A stretch of DNA of 64,000 nt. It comes from Dimorphilus gyrociliatus (lineage: Eukaryota; Annelida; Polychaeta; Dinophilidae). A program made the translations under genes and the position numbers. Location of the stretch: contig CAJFCJ010000018.1 of assembly GCA_904063045.1 (NCBI GenBank), positions 62,001 through 126,000 of the forward strand, written 5' to 3'. A model generated the notes under the pieces. The model did no database searches, was not told the DNA's origin, and was given only the letters and a program-made list of their open reading frames with translations. The first letter of the stretch is position 1. Each line of letters begins with the position of its first letter. Of the stretch, positions 63,902 through 64,000 are shown in pieces.

Positions 63902-64000
63902 CCCTTTGTAATCTCTCAACGATCCAGACCTCTTTACTTTAAAAAGACTACTTACCTTGCTTATTTGAGGAGACCTCAAATAGTTGTTTTCTCTTAAGAA
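63902..64000 (-). CDS. Possible exon of an unidentified gene entering from the right
   Basis: The minus strand is open for 33 codons from the window edge to a strong GTAAGT donor. It encodes a basic, serine-rich segment (with YLRSPQISK and VKRSGSLRDYKG). A second GTAAGT inside it could be an alternative donor. No family was recognised and no downstream exon was found before UNC93A, so this may be a short 5' exon or chance. Confidence 0.33.

Noticed and set aside
1..64000. tRNA, rRNA, CRISPR array, viral or transposase genes
   Set aside because: No tRNA B-box with a matching A-box, no rRNA-like block, no spaced repeat array, and no reverse transcriptase, integrase or transposase motifs were seen on either strand. 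By-eye search only.

Overview
The window is animal nuclear DNA. Its genes are split by short GT-AG introns, many of 50-70 bases and the smallest about 49, in a very AT-rich background with the standard genetic code. Exons were joined by splice sites, reading phase and similarity to known families. That recovers fifteen recognisable genes plus one exon at the right edge, about one gene per 4 kb. The content (TANC, TBCK, MAEL, an NBC-type SLC4, a RIG-I-like receptor, a non-catalytic ADAM) points to an invertebrate with a compact genome. The species cannot be named from the sequence.

Layout, left to right: CTD phosphatase CTDSP (-, runs off the left edge); oligopeptide transporter SLC15A (+); scaffold TANC (-); piRNA factor MAEL (-); TBCK (+); SAGA/ATAC adaptor TADA2A (+); RASSF (-); bicarbonate transporter SLC4A (+); mannosyltransferase ALG9 (-); mitochondrial PCCB (+); an unrecognised cysteine-rich membrane protein (-); a protease-dead ADAM (-); COP9 subunit COPS4 (-); a RIG-I-like receptor (+); UNC93A (-); and a partial exon (-) at the right edge.

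Neighbours alternate between head-to-head pairs (CTDSP/SLC15A, MAEL/TBCK, ALG9/PCCB, COPS4/RLR, start codons 199-674 bp apart) and tail-to-tail pairs (SLC15A/TANC, TADA2A/RASSF, SLC4A/ALG9, PCCB/cysteine-rich gene, RLR/UNC93A). The genes serve unrelated processes (transport, glycosylation, chromatin, signalling, innate immunity), so this is ordinary compact gene packing and not a functional cluster.

The most notable items are a RIG-I-like receptor whose N-terminus looks like a death-effector-type fold, a single-pass protein with about 33 cysteines beside its membrane segment and a Gly/Pro/Tyr-rich repeat tail, and an ADAM that has lost its zinc site. Repeated CTCF-like motifs also occur, some of them close to divergent promoters. 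The long stretches without recognised exons are about 12.9-16.9 kb (TANC 5' side), 28.4-30.8 kb, and the three long UNC93A introns between 54.9 and 62.4 kb.
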